This document shows, piece by piece, positions 54,695-64,000 of a stretch of 64,000 bases of DNA. The translations under genes and the position numbers were made by a program. This DNA comes from Venturia oleaginea (Eukaryota; Ascomycota; Dothideomycetes; Venturiales; Venturiaceae): assembly GCA_013176395.1 (NCBI GenBank), contig JABMLP010000008.1, positions 1,426,001-1,490,000 on the forward strand, in the 5' to 3' direction. Below the pieces are notes generated by a model that saw only the letters and a program-made list of their open reading frames with translations, did not search any database and had not been told where the DNA came from. Within the stretch, counting starts at the first letter, position 1. Each line of letters begins with the position of its first letter.

Positions 54695-56161
54695 TTGTTT
54701 GATCTGCCAACCAACAACGGCATCATGACAGCCCTCACAACGCTTCCTGCGGAGCTATGTGTCGCAATCTTCTGCCGGTGCAATGTCCAAGATATCCTGA
54801 ATATTCGGTTAGTGAATAGGTGCTTCAAGAAACTCATATGGGTCAACTTCTCCAAGATTGGACCTGCATCTGCCCGCACGACGTTCGGGAATATGATCCT
54901 CCTCCTTGATCCAGCTTCCAACCCTGCTCACACCAGAGACAAGACGAGCAAAGAAGGCCAAGACACACTCTCTTGGTTCAAGAATTTGTTACCGAAATAC
55001 CTAGCTTCCACGCTGCTAGCAGGTCCATTGTGTGGAGAAAATCGGGATTATCCTCCCCGCTTGTGTCTACCGGCTGAAGACGAATCCGCAAATGACCATC
55101 GAGAACACTTGGAGCGCGGTTTCAAAATTTTGAAGCGTCTAAATCTGATCGCAAAAGACGCGACGAGGAGATGGGATCATTCTATTGTGCCTAAACTTCC
55201 TCAAGCACCACCCGACCAGACATGGTCTCACGAGTTGTTCGGCTGCGACCTCTACGTTGACCCGAGCAGTAGTCTCGAGGCGACAATTGAACAGCAATGG
55301 CGGGATTATATCCAAACATTAGATAAAACAATCCTCGCCGACTACCTCCTTGTGCGAGATCTTATCTGTATCAAAGTCTTCCGCCGTCACCCAAGGGACC
55401 CCTCTATGAATGTGCGCTATGGCGATGGTCGGGAGAATATAATAGGGCAGAAGTCCTGTACAGCTTTTCAGAATACCTGGGACGAGTGGTTCCTCATGCA
55501 CGAAGGGGCCGATCTTCTGCTTAAACAGTGGCTCAACCGATTACCAGAAAATGGGCAACAAGACATCGAGACACGACCCAAGAAGCTCACCCAGGATCAA
55601 AAGCACGAGGCTGTGGTGCGCATTGCGGCTCTGCCCGAAAGAGATCGGGTTTTCGTAGTTCAACTGGTTTGTGTCAAGTATCCAGGAGCGAGTATTCGAC
55701 TTATGGACGGCGAGGTCCAGATTGATGAAATCCCCGATGAAACGCAATGCTTCCTTTACGAGAAATTCAGAAACAAACTACCCAACTCCCATCCCGCAGT
55801 CGTAAACCGAGATTACTACGCCGACATGGAACGACAATTCTACAACAAAGCGGGGAAGGAAGGAAGGAAGAGGGCTAGGTATCTCTGCCATCGGCTCAAG
55901 GTTTATCAATTCATCATCGGAGATTCTTATCCTTTCCATGCCGGGAGAACCTGGACCCAGCTTGCGAGTTCTCGTTTGAAGAATATCGGGGCCAAGTCAC
56001 CCCAGGCGATTGAGCTGCCACCGAAGAAACATCGGCTTTTGAAAGAAAATTGTAAAGAGGCGGGATTCCAACATAATGAGGAGGTGCCGTTTTTTGTGTT
56101 CTTGGATCGTCGTCCGGAGGAGCATAGGGATGGGGTTCCACCTTGTCCTCATTATACTTGA
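54695..56161 (+). CDS. F-box protein
   Basis: A single-exon gene of 488 residues. The F-box is at the N-terminus (MTALTTLPAELCVAIFCRC then DILNIRLVNRCFKKLI). Translation may begin at 54725, since the first ten codons are not family-like. The rest lacks recognised repeats but contains well-formed globular segments such as WSHELFGCDLYVDPSSSLEA and HEAVVRIAALPERDRVFVVQLV. The C-terminus is RRPEEHRDGVPPCPHYT. The expected role is to link an unknown substrate to the SCF ubiquitin ligase. No frame damage. Fungal F-box genes of this kind are fast-evolving and often lineage-specific. Confidence 0.78.
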   Translation: MFDLPTNNGIMTALTTLPAELCVAIFCRCNVQDILNIRLVNRCFKKLIWVNFSKIGPASARTTFGNMILLLDPASNPAHTRDKTSKEGQDTLSWFKNLLPKYLASTLLAGPLCGENRDYPPRLCLPAEDESANDHREHLERGFKILKRLNLIAKDATRRWDHSIVPKLPQAPPDQTWSHELFGCDLYVDPSSSLEATIEQQWRDYIQTLDKTILADYLLVRDLICIKVFRRHPRDPSMNVRYGDGRENIIGQKSCTAFQNTWDEWFLMHEGADLLLKQWLNRLPENGQQDIETRPKKLTQDQKHEAVVRIAALPERDRVFVVQLVCVKYPGASIRLMDGEVQIDEIPDETQCFLYEKFRNKLPNSHPAVVNRDYYADMERQFYNKAGKEGRKRARYLCHRLKVYQFIIGDSYPFHAGRTWTQLASSRLKNIGAKSPQAIELPPKKHRLLKENCKEAGFQHNEEVPFFVFLDRRPEEHRDGVPPCPHYT

Positions 56162-56387
56162 TATCAGTGCTTTTTTTCAGGCGCGGTCGATTGTTCTTCT
56201 GTTGGAAGAAGAAGAGTGGACAACGGCAGTCTTTGGAGTTTGAAAACAGGGCGAGAGTGGTTACAACCTTTTCTTCGACGGGATTTCCTTGAGGATTTCA
56301 GGAAAGGTCTATCGAAAGATGGTGGAATGGCAGGTCACCAGCCTTTCCGTCTAGTGGTTTGAGCAAGAAGTGATCACGTCGTGGATG

Positions 56388-56409
56388 AAAAAAAAAAAAA
56401 AAAAAAAAA
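56388..56409. repeat. A22 homopolymer
   Basis: A run of 22 A downstream of the F-box gene. Likely length-variable, and could also be inflated by sequencing error. No target duplication around it suggests a retroposed poly(A) tail. Confidence 0.8.
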
Positions 56410-57421
56410 GGTAGACATCATAGAAAACTGTTGCTAAAAAAAAACCTGCAGAAATCCTATGATAATGTCATCTCGTTTCACAATCATAGAAAACTCTCCA
56501 AGTGCCAACCAAGAAGCATCTATCCCTACCGCACCACCTATTCCTGCTACACCGCCACTACCTCCCCGTTTTCCACTCACCCTCAAACCCCCTCATCCTT
56601 CCCAACGCCTCCACCTTTCCCAAAGATCTCTCAACATCCTCCCTCAACATTCAACCTCTCTACCGCCTTCTTTCCGTACCGTCCTCCCCCTGCAGATCTA
56701 CCAGAAAGAAACGAGAGCAAAACAGTAATAGTACTGTGTATATCAAGACAAGACGCCTCTGAATCTGTGAGCGCGTCTCTGCGTCCACGGTATCTATCTC
56801 CCCACCCGAATTCGAAATCGACGAGACGCGTTAGGATAGGTGTAGATCCTGAGCTCTAGCTACTTGTAGGGAGGGCTTGGTTGAAGGCAGAAGAGGTAAG
56901 GTACGATGGGTACGACATGTCACCATGCCCATTTCTCAATTCCATCACGTAGGGTTTTCCGAATTTGGTGCGCGCTTTGCCTTATTCTGCGGACTGTTTT
57001 TTTTGGTGTTTTTGCAGAGGATGATGATTTATGAGGCTTTTCGGTTGGACAAAGTTGATATTTGGATGGATGAGGGGAAATGTTACGTTATTCATAACGT
57101 AACTATGTATTTGTATATATACATATATATATGTATGGAGAGTGCCTGATTCAAATTTACCTTTCCATTGCCATTCGCTTCTGGTCGAGCAATCAAATCT
57201 CAAAGGAAGGAAGGAAGTACATACTGTAAGAATGTAGATCATGTATCAGACATGTGATGTGGATTGTTAAGACACCGGATTGCTGCATTCCTGCTGCAAA
57301 CAGTCATTCTTTGTTATTTGCACTGTAGAATGGCCTACATAACCTGATTGAACTGCCCTTATGGCGAGAACATGCAACTCTATATCTATTCAACTCAACA
57401 ACTGTGTATTTCGCTCGATCT

Positions 57422-57491
57422 CATACATACATACATGCATACATACATACATACATACATACATACATACATACATACATACATACATACA
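57422..57491. repeat. CATA tetranucleotide microsatellite
   Basis: About 17 CATA units with one G interruption near 57436. Useful as a length marker. No coding role, although the reading frames through it are open because the unit has no stop in one frame. Confidence 0.9.
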
Positions 57492-57946
57492 TTCGAATTC
57501 CTAAATTCGGAATCAGAAAGGAAATTTGAATCAATTGCTCGACCTTTTAATTCTGCTTTGTTAACTTCCTATTAACTCACGTGATCTTCCACTCAAGGAT
57601 GTTTCGAATTGCGTTCCATTTCACTATCCTGTCCATGCTATTATCCACTTCCTGCATCTCAAGTTCCTTAAATCCCGTATTAACAGCTGAGATAGTCGTT
57701 CTTGATTAGAAATAGACTTTGATCAATTCCAATTCTCAGAGTTCGGTCCATGAAGTCAGATATGATTAGGTTTCATTAATACATATTCAAGAAATCCTGA
57801 CACCGCTTCACCTGCACATGAAGAGACCATGAGTGCGAAGAGGGAGAAGGAGAAGACTGCGCCGCCTAAAATGTGCATTAACTAAAGGTGGAACGCAGTC
57901 ATATATGGTGAATAAGAACGGAACAAGAACAGCATAACACTTGCGC

Positions 57947-59574
57947 TTAAGCAAAAACCATAGAAGTTCTCCCCTTCTTCGGCAACGACCTCCTCCTCAC
58001 CCCCATCTGACTTCTCCTCGTCGGCTTGAAATTAATGCTGTCGAAACTCTTCGCGTACGTCGCGAGAGCATGTGAAATAGCCTTCGTATTGACCAAGAAA
58101 GCAGTCGTGTTCAGGTTGGCAACAGTGTCTCCAGCCATGTGGTAATTTTTATCCAACGCTACCCCCACTTGTCCCCCAAATTTCTCTGCACTCTCCTTGG
58201 TCTTGATTTCATTAGCACCGGTGCCCAGTCCACCAATAGCTATATCTGCAAGCTGGAAAGCCTCGTAATCGGATCTCCCATCGAGTGCGGAGGCGGTGTA
58301 ATTGAGACCTTGTCCTTTAAACCAATCCTGAAATAGTTTTTCAATAGAACCGCTCCCTGGCGGACCAGTGATGTTGAAAGCATCGCCATCGCCATCGTAT
58401 ATTTGGTACTCGTAGTTGGGGGAAGCCAACATGTCGAAGTTGAGGTAGATTCTGATCTTCTTCTTCTCTTCTGCGGTGAGTTTTTCGATAAAGTATTCTG
58501 ATCCCAGGCTATTATATTCTTCGCCGGAAAACCAGCTGAAACGGACGCTGTTGCGGACACGATAGCTGGACAGAAGTTTGGCGACCTCGAGTAGGCTGCA
58601 TATTCCGCTTCCGTCGTCGTTGATTCCAGGGCCTTCTAGAACACTGTCGCTGTGGGCGCCGATTTGAAGTACATTCGCTTGGTCGCCATCCTTAGTTTGG
58701 GCAAAGACATTGTTGCTATCATGTATCAGCACCAGTCATTGACCATAAACGATGATACTCACGTAATCGTATCCTGGAAAATTGTCTTTACATTGAATGC
58801 GGCAGTGATCACGGTTCCAGCTTTGAGAGAATTCGCGAGAGCGGTGCCCTCGGTGCCAGAAATGCTCACGGTTGGAAGCAGTGGACCGTACCTCGTGGTG
58901 CCATTTTTGGTAAGAGAGAATCCACCCGTAGGTCCAGGTTCCCTATTGTAGATGATTGCCGCCACAGCTCCCATTTTCCCAGCAAGGGCGGATTTCTCTG
59001 CGAAAATGCAATCACCGCGTTTGATCAGAGCAATTTTTCCCTTGATGGACGGCGGATAGTCGGCCTGCATTTCATTCAGCATTTTAATTCAGCTGGATCT
59101 TCCCATCACTAACCTCGGTGCAGCCAATGTTTCCTACTAGAATTAGAGAAGCGTTGAATGTGCCAGACGGTGAATAATTGGCAATGTTGATCGACGTGTT
59201 CTTTCCATCGATGGACAAAGAGCCGCTGGAATTTATGACGATACGACCATTGAACTGTTGTAGCGTCACATTATAGTAGCCCTCAAGAGCTGGCTGAGTA
59301 AGTTGGTCATAGATGTACTTGACAGTGGCCTCGTGACCAGGCGATCCCATAGCTCGATTCCTGCCAGTGTGGCTGTACGCGAAGTTCTCCAAGGCTTTGG
59401 CATGGCCCATCAAGTTCTCGATGTTGACGCGTGATTGTAGAACAGTCTAATTGATTAGTATGATGTTGATTGCCTATGGAAGTCTTCACCTACCGATTCA
59501 ACCTCGGGCTTTTCCGCCGCTGAGACAGACGATATCGCGGTGAGGACGGCTGCATAGCTGATGATTAGGCGCAT
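57947..59574 (-). CDS. ape3: vacuolar/secreted aminopeptidase Y (M28 with PA domain)
   Basis: A zinc aminopeptidase of the secretory route. The start at 59574 yields a signal peptide (MRLIISYAAVLTAISSVSA). The PA insert follows, around ADYPPSIKGKIALIKRGDC and GKMGAVAAIIYNREPG. The M28 catalytic part has all metal ligands visible: H in QIGAHSDSV, D in GPGINDDGSG, E-E in FSGEEYNSLGS, D in YLNFDMLASPNY and H in NYHMAGDT. Several NxT/NxS sites suggest glycosylation. Four to five exons; the last runs 58713-57947. Length of about 500 residues fits the yeast enzyme. It may be lysosomal/vacuolar or extracellular; both occur in fungi. Confidence 0.92.
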
Positions 59575-60512
59575 CGTTTTAAGAATATTGACCTATGGCA
59601 GCTGAAGATCAAAGACGCAATTCAGGTTAGCAAATTTTGGGCGACAAGATTCGAATGAAGGCTTATATGCATTTCTGCCACCCGGAAAGAGCTGACCGAA
59701 AGTGTAATTTGGAGAGAACTAGTCAAGATTGCGGATATGATTTTCGCATGATTCCCGAAATTCAAACATAACAATACCATGTCGTTCTGTAACAATGCCA
59801 GGGGGTGTGGCCTGAACCATAGGCCGCTAGATCCCAATGTGGAAGAAAGATGATTGGAGAAGCGCTGCAGATTTGAAGAGGGGTAGGATGTGTAGCCAAG
59901 AATAGGCACAATCTATCCCCCCACTGAGTGCACCGTCGCTCCGCTGGGATTTGTTGGACAACGAAATATGGCGTCGAGGGATGGTAGTGGTGCAAGATCT
60001 TGGTCCGGAGACGTTAGACGTTCTCTTGTTGGTGCTGAATCTGTGGTGGGGTCGTGCCTTTGAGGTGAGGGTGAGCCCTCGTTTAGGGATATTATGATAC
60101 TGGACTCGCAGGCCATCGCGTGTTGGACTGAGGCTCCGCTTCCTCAGCCTCAGCCTCATCCTCATAGAGTATGTGCATCCTCAGGAATAACATGAACAAT
60201 ATCGACTCTCGAGCGACCCATGGACTGATGTGGTCCCTCTCCCGATGTGAAGCCTCTCCATGGGTCACGTCGCGATTACCTCGGGAGGATCACAATCAGA
60301 TAGAGGCATCGGGACGCAATATGTCCTCATAGCGGAGGTTCATGACTTTATTGAGACTGTGAGAGGCTCATTTCCTTCCAGACTCCTAAACACACAGTCA
60401 GCCGGTGCAAGAGCACACGTTGCAATCTGACACCTAATATACCGCCCATCACTACCATAAGTATCTAGACTTCCACGACCTGACGCCTCCACCTCCACCT
60501 CCGCCCACCACG
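59575..60512. other. divergent promoter region, no gene seen
   Basis: Lies between the aminopeptidase (minus) and the SDR (plus). A short CTCAGC/CTCATC repeat is at about 60135-60165. Overlapping minus frames at 59622-60165 have no family features. Confidence 0.4.
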
Positions 60513-61382
60513 ATGCCTCCATCAAGCTACCTCCCCTTAGAAACACACAGCACGTCCTATGCCTCTCTCAAGGACAAAATCGTCCTTCTTACAGGCGTAG
60601 GACAACAAGGCGACCCAAACATATGGAGAAATGGCGCAGCTACAGCCCGGATCTTCATAGCAAACGGCGCAAAAGTCTGCGCAAAAGTCTTTGGATGCGA
60701 CCTGAATATCTCTTCGGCTGAATCCACACAAAACCGCCTCACAAAAGAGTTTGGAGAAGGATGCTGCTCTGTACTAAGCGCAGACGTCACCAAGGCCTCG
60801 GATGTACAGAACCTGGTGGACAGTTGCATGAAGAAACATGGCAGAATCGATGTTCTGGTTAACAATGTGGGAATGTCGATGAAAGGGGATTCGGCGAGCA
60901 TGGATGAAGAGACGTGGGATAAACAGGTTGATGTGAATTTGAAGTCGGTTTACCTGACTACACATCTCGTCCTGCCCATTATGGATAATCAAGGAAAGGG
61001 CTCTGTGGTGAATATATCCTCGATCGCGGGAATGCGCTCTATAGGCAAACCGCAGGTTGCTCACTCGGCCACCAAGGCCGCAGTGATCCAATTTACCAAA
61101 GCCACGGCAGTTATCTACGTGCCGAAAGGTGTGAGGTTGAACGTCGTTGTGCCGGGGTTGATGTACACGCCGTTGGTTTCCGTGTTGGCGGATAAATATG
61201 CTGGAGGTGATCTGGAAGGGTATGTGAAGGTAAGGAATGAACAGGTACCGACGGGCATTATGGGTAGTCCATTCGATGTCGCGAACGCGGTCGTGTTTTT
61301 GGCGAGTGACAACGCGAACTACATCACCGGACAAAAATTGGTGGTAGATGGAGCTATCACTTGCAGCACTGGAAGAGAGTAG
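60513..61382 (+). CDS. short-chain dehydrogenase with catalytic Tyr replaced by His
   Basis: Single-exon SDR, 289 residues. The cofactor loop is an expanded form (LLTGVGQQGDPNIWRNGAATA) seen in a fungal SDR subgroup. Other motifs are VLVNNVGMSMKGD, the serine in VVNISSIAGM and YITGQKLVVDG near the end. Where the family has Y-x3-K the protein reads HSATK: residue 184 is His (CAC at 61062-61064) and Lys188 is kept. Residues 53-60 (AKVCAKVF) come from a 12-bp tandem duplication at 60667-60690 just before the GCD segment. Loss of the catalytic Tyr makes ordinary SDR chemistry doubtful. The frame is intact, so it may have a non-catalytic or altered role. Confidence 0.85.
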   Translation: MPPSSYLPLETHSTSYASLKDKIVLLTGVGQQGDPNIWRNGAATARIFIANGAKVCAKVFGCDLNISSAESTQNRLTKEFGEGCCSVLSADVTKASDVQNLVDSCMKKHGRIDVLVNNVGMSMKGDSASMDEETWDKQVDVNLKSVYLTTHLVLPIMDNQGKGSVVNISSIAGMRSIGKPQVAHSATKAAVIQFTKATAVIYVPKGVRLNVVVPGLMYTPLVSVLADKYAGGDLEGYVKVRNEQVPTGIMGSPFDVANAVVFLASDNANYITGQKLVVDGAITCSTGRE

Positions 61383-62441
61383 CATCAATCAAGACTTTTG
61401 CGGCTGAGGTTGTTCTTTTGAAGCCGGGTAAGTGAAGAGAATCGTCGTGGATCGAACACCCAGTTTGCAAAGAACAAACCAGCAATTCGATCAACTCACC
61501 TACCGAAAGTTGGCATGAATCAAGTTATACCTATTGCTAGATGTTTGGAAACGAAATCTCAAACTTTGTACTCGTTGGCCATTAAACCACATTGAAATAT
61601 CATTGCAGCAGGGTCACTGTCTGCTGACGATGGGATCAATTCGGTTCAATTGTAATCATGAATGTCGAGTGTTGTGGGGATTGGATCCCGTCCTGACGAC
61701 TGATAGTTCATGGGCTTGTTATTCTGATGGGGTCCGTCAGATGGGAGGTCTCGCGGCGAGAGTGACTAAAGTCTGTAGACATCCAACTGCCTCTGTCGGC
61801 TAATGTTAGACGGGCGGTTGGGTGGCCTGGACTACATTATGTATAGAGTACTTCTATGGTTGCATTCCAGGATATTTCATTCCCATTGGACGACATTCTG
61901 GTGAAGTTCGTTGGTCTTTCAGAATCCACTTTTCCGGCCCGACTCCATCGCGCCAACAATCGATAGGCTATTGGTGGTTCTTTGATCCCGTCTCATTCTG
62001 CGTTTCCTATACTCTCTTCGTTTGCGACTTCGTCGCGCTACCGGCCAATCATTCAGGGTCCGTTATCGATTGTACTATGAATAGCGGCGCTAGAGATCAG
62101 TTGCTATCCATCAGGTCTCACACGACAATCCTAATGGGGCGGCCATGGTCGGCGCTGGTCTATCGGGCTGAAGCGAAATCTGGCTCTCATAAGTAGCTCT
62201 CTCGATGTGCATGTTCTACTCCTCCATCATCACAGCGATCCATCTCAAAGCAACAGCAGCTCGACCTTCGCCCCCACGAAAGCACGAACAGTACCGCCTA
62301 AATCTCACCACGAAAATAAACACAGTGAGTGATAACACAACCGTACCTTACTCTGGGTACTAGTTAAACAACAACAGTCTCTTCTCAAACTCGAATCCCC
62401 TCAGATAGCCAAAAACACACCCTACGACCACTACTACAATC
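61383..62441. other. intergenic, no gene seen
   Basis: The longest frame (61822-62196, 124 codons) is hydrophobic/cysteine-mixed without family resemblance and is probably chance. The remainder includes the 5' region of the small Cys-rich gene, with a CT/CA-rich leader before 62442. Confidence 0.35.
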
Positions 62442-62609
62442 ATGGCTACCCCAACGCCCGAGGGCGAGAAGCACTGGTACTGCTGCGAATGTATCAAACG
62501 TGGTAGATGGACCAAGGAGAACCAGAATGGTCACGCTATGTGGCTGGGCATGTGTATCTTCTGCAAAAATCCAATCCACTCCAGGTGCTCTGATTGTGAG
62601 GAGCGCTAG
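62442..62609 (+). CDS. 55-residue cysteine-rich small protein
   Basis: A complete single frame starting ATG at 62442 and ending TAG. The sequence is MATPTPEGEKHWYCCECIKR, then a polar middle, then a second cluster CIFCKNPIHSRCSDC. Cysteines at 14, 15, 17, 38, 41, 49 and 52 plus His46 fit two CxxC-type metal knuckles. The WYCCxC opening and the HSRCSDC close match an abundant, mostly uncharacterised group of tiny fungal proteins (from memory of the pattern, not a search). There is no signal peptide, so it is cytosolic or nuclear. The ATG is preceded by a CAAT-type context and a C/A-rich leader. Function unknown; zinc binding is inferred. Confidence 0.6.
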   Translation: MATPTPEGEKHWYCCECIKRGRWTKENQNGHAMWLGMCIFCKNPIHSRCSDCEER

Positions 62610-63422
62610 ATGCCCGCCAGAGAGAGATGAGAATGGACTAGAAGGAGACGGGCTTGAGCTATGAACATGAGGGGTTGAGCATGAACAAGGAAAATCGTTT
62701 GAGCGACTGGATGAAATCGGTATACGTTCGTTGATTGGCTTGCTCTGAGTGGATTCAAGGCAAGGTCATGATCGTGTATCTGAGGATCTGGGATTGGACT
62801 GACGGTATGACTATGTTGGAGATAAGAGGCGCCAATGTCAGTCAGCAGATAGGGTCGATTCCAAACGAACGCTCTTTTGGGCTCAATCTTAAGCGATCCG
62901 ATGCTGAGTCTTGGGCAGTGATGCACATAGACTGGACATGGATTTAACCTCGAAAACGCCACCAACATTTTGGTGCGAAAATAACCAGATTATCCTGTTG
63001 TCCAGTTATATCCAGTTACCCGTGGATGTCTTGTCTGGTCTGTGTGCATCACTGGTCACGGATGAACATCCAGAAACTGGTCTTCGGAGAGACCTCCGTG
63101 TTTAAACGGCACACTCAACACGCTCCCACAGCACCTCAAGACCATTCTGTTTTTCCGCACATGGGAACTGTATGGCTCCACAAAACGACAGCCAACTTGC
63201 TAACTGTATAGACCTGATTATCATTCGCGATTCAGAGATCTATGCTGACTCCACACAAACCATTCCCGTTGCACATGTCTTTTTCCACGGCCACGCTCTA
63301 CATCGCGTGTCTCCCAGCTTCATCCTTACATGCGAATATTATATGTCGTATGGATGAGTCTAGGTGATTTAGTGCTTTATGGGGAAATGCATAAAAGATC
63401 CCTCAAACGTGCACTATATTTA
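62610..63422. other. intergenic, no gene seen
   Basis: No frame with family resemblance. The stretch ends at the probable left edge of an LTR element. Confidence 0.4.
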
Positions 63423-64000
63423 TGTTATGGGCATGGCCCATGGTTGGTATAGGCTAAGAGCCTAAGCCTGATTGAGCCTAGTATAGAGAAAGAACCTCAT
63501 TGAGGTTCTCTGTTTGTAGATACCTTCACTCCTTAACTGAATCTAAACAATCTTTGGCTACGAGTATGCTGCGTCTTTCCAGCTACCGTCCCGTAATATA
63601 GATTCAGTTCTTTACAAACCTAGGTGTACTTGATGCGTAGCAACAGAACCCTATCGACTCCTACAACCTACACCCCTACTACCGACGACGACCCAATCGC
63701 GAGCATTACGCAAGGAATCGACAAACTCTCAATGGCTCGAGCAAATTCGCCTGACACCGTACAACAATTGGTGGCAGCTCTGACCGCAGTCAGTGTTTAT
63801 GGGAACACCGGTGCAAAAGCTATTGCATGGCCTAAATGGGACGGGAAAAGAGACAACTACACGCTGTTCAGATGGCAGATCAAGACAAAAATCACTGTTG
63901 AAAATGGGAAGCTTGGAAGCAATCAAGGAATATGCGCGAACATCTTCAACGGGCTTCCGACAGAGAAACAACAACGCGTCATCCAATGGCTAAGCAATGG
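63423..64000 (+). mobile_element. 5' end of an LTR retrotransposon, cut by the window
   Basis: A likely LTR runs from TGTTATGGGC at 63423 to CTAAACA near 63549 (TG...CA form). It contains the hairpin AGAACCTCA/TGAGGTTCT (63491-63509) and a GGGCATGGCCC palindrome. An untranslated leader and a gag-like frame follow. The 3' LTR and the pol region lie outside, so completeness and activity cannot be judged. LTR limits are inferred from termini only. Confidence 0.55.
63633..64000 (+). CDS. retrotransposon gag-like protein, N-terminal part
   Basis: An open frame from the ATG at 63633 to the window edge, with no stop in 122 codons. After a Thr/Pro-rich leader it reads VQQLVAALTAVSVY, then AWPKWDGKRDNYTLFRWQI and ANIFNGLPTEKQQRVIQWL. 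This is the helical layout of fungal retroelement gag proteins (W-P-K-W-D-G-K-R-D-N-Y followed by a capsid-like helix pair). Copia versus gypsy type cannot be decided without pol. Confidence 0.62.
   Translation, partial: MRSNRTLSTPTTYTPTTDDDPIASITQGIDKLSMARANSPDTVQQLVAALTAVSVYGNTGAKAIAWPKWDGKRDNYTLFRWQIKTKITVENGKLGSNQGICANIFNGLPTEKQQRVIQWLSN

Larger units (their letters stand above)
56162..57946. other. intergenic with simple repeats
   Basis: Contains a 22-nt A-run (56388-56409), TATATA tracts near 57110-57133 and a 70-bp CATA microsatellite (57422-57491). Proline-rich frames at 56431-56859 come from C-rich DNA and have no family resemblance. No gene supported. Confidence 0.5.

Noticed and set aside
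36107..57491. CATA microsatellites and CCATCA repeats as a possible CRISPR-like array
   Set aside because: Units are directly abutting with no unique spacers; simple sequence repeats in a eukaryotic genome.
57348..57575. frame encoding a Tyr/Ile/His/Thr tandem repeat
   Set aside because: Translation of the CATA microsatellite, open only because the unit lacks stops in that frame.
61822..62196. 124-codon plus frame with several Cys and aromatic residues
   Set aside because: No recognised pattern, no intron partners or signal peptide cleavage context; kept only as intergenic.

Overview
The window reads as chromosomal DNA of a filamentous ascomycete (Pezizomycotina). The genes carry many short GT-AG introns (about 43-160 nt), and the set includes byr4-, nrd1/seb1-, yhm2- and tma64-type orthologues, a Zn2Cys6 regulator, an MFS sugar transporter and fungal SDRs. 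Some transposon copies carry C-to-T-type lesions that would fit repeat-induced point mutation (RIP). A leotiomycete is plausible from gene style, but that is a guess, not a demonstration.

Layout. 1-6.7 kb: gene-poor left end with a MITE, then an MFS sugar transporter, an SDR and an SMP-30/gluconolactonase-type protein. 6.8-9.2 kb: a tRNA-Gly gene with an unusual D-loop insertion, a second MITE and fossil coding DNA. 9.2-17.3 kb: an F-box-like protein, then a possible small sugar-acid module made of a gluconokinase-like protein, a zinc polyol/sugar dehydrogenase, a Zn2Cys6 regulator and a divergent D-2-hydroxyacid dehydrogenase. The regulator and the last gene share an intergenic region with striking inverted and direct repeats. 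18.1-18.8 kb: an internally deleted pogo-like element. 19.5-24.3 kb: divergent Byr4-type septation regulator and XRCC4-type repair gene. 26.3-32.8 kb: a secreted solute-binding-like protein, LTR and MITE relics, a four-helix MARVEL-type membrane protein and a broken M3 oligopeptidase. 33.3-42.9 kb: core metabolism and RNA biology (citrate/2-oxoglutarate carrier, GFA-domain enzyme, mitochondrial citrate synthase, Nrd1/Seb1). 43.7-45.6 kb: a full-length pogo-type transposon with perfect 42-bp ends and two nonsense codons. 46.0-61.4 kb: LtrA-like membrane protein, SDR, eIF2D/Tma64, cyclase-family hydrolase, F-box protein, aminopeptidase Y and an SDR lacking the canonical tyrosine. 62.4 kb: a 55-residue cysteine-rich protein. 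63.4-64.0 kb: the 5' end of an LTR retrotransposon running off the window.

The most interesting signals are the interrupted tRNA-Gly gene, the two related pogo elements (one dead but complete, one shrinking toward a MITE), the repeat-rich regulator/dehydrogenase promoter, the gluconokinase-like protein with a ruined P-loop, the Tyr-to-His SDR and a mid-gene switch in synonymous base use seen in several accessory genes. No complete unknown multi-gene system could be demonstrated. Exon boundaries were inferred by eye from splice signals and family resemblance, and a few are unresolved and flagged.
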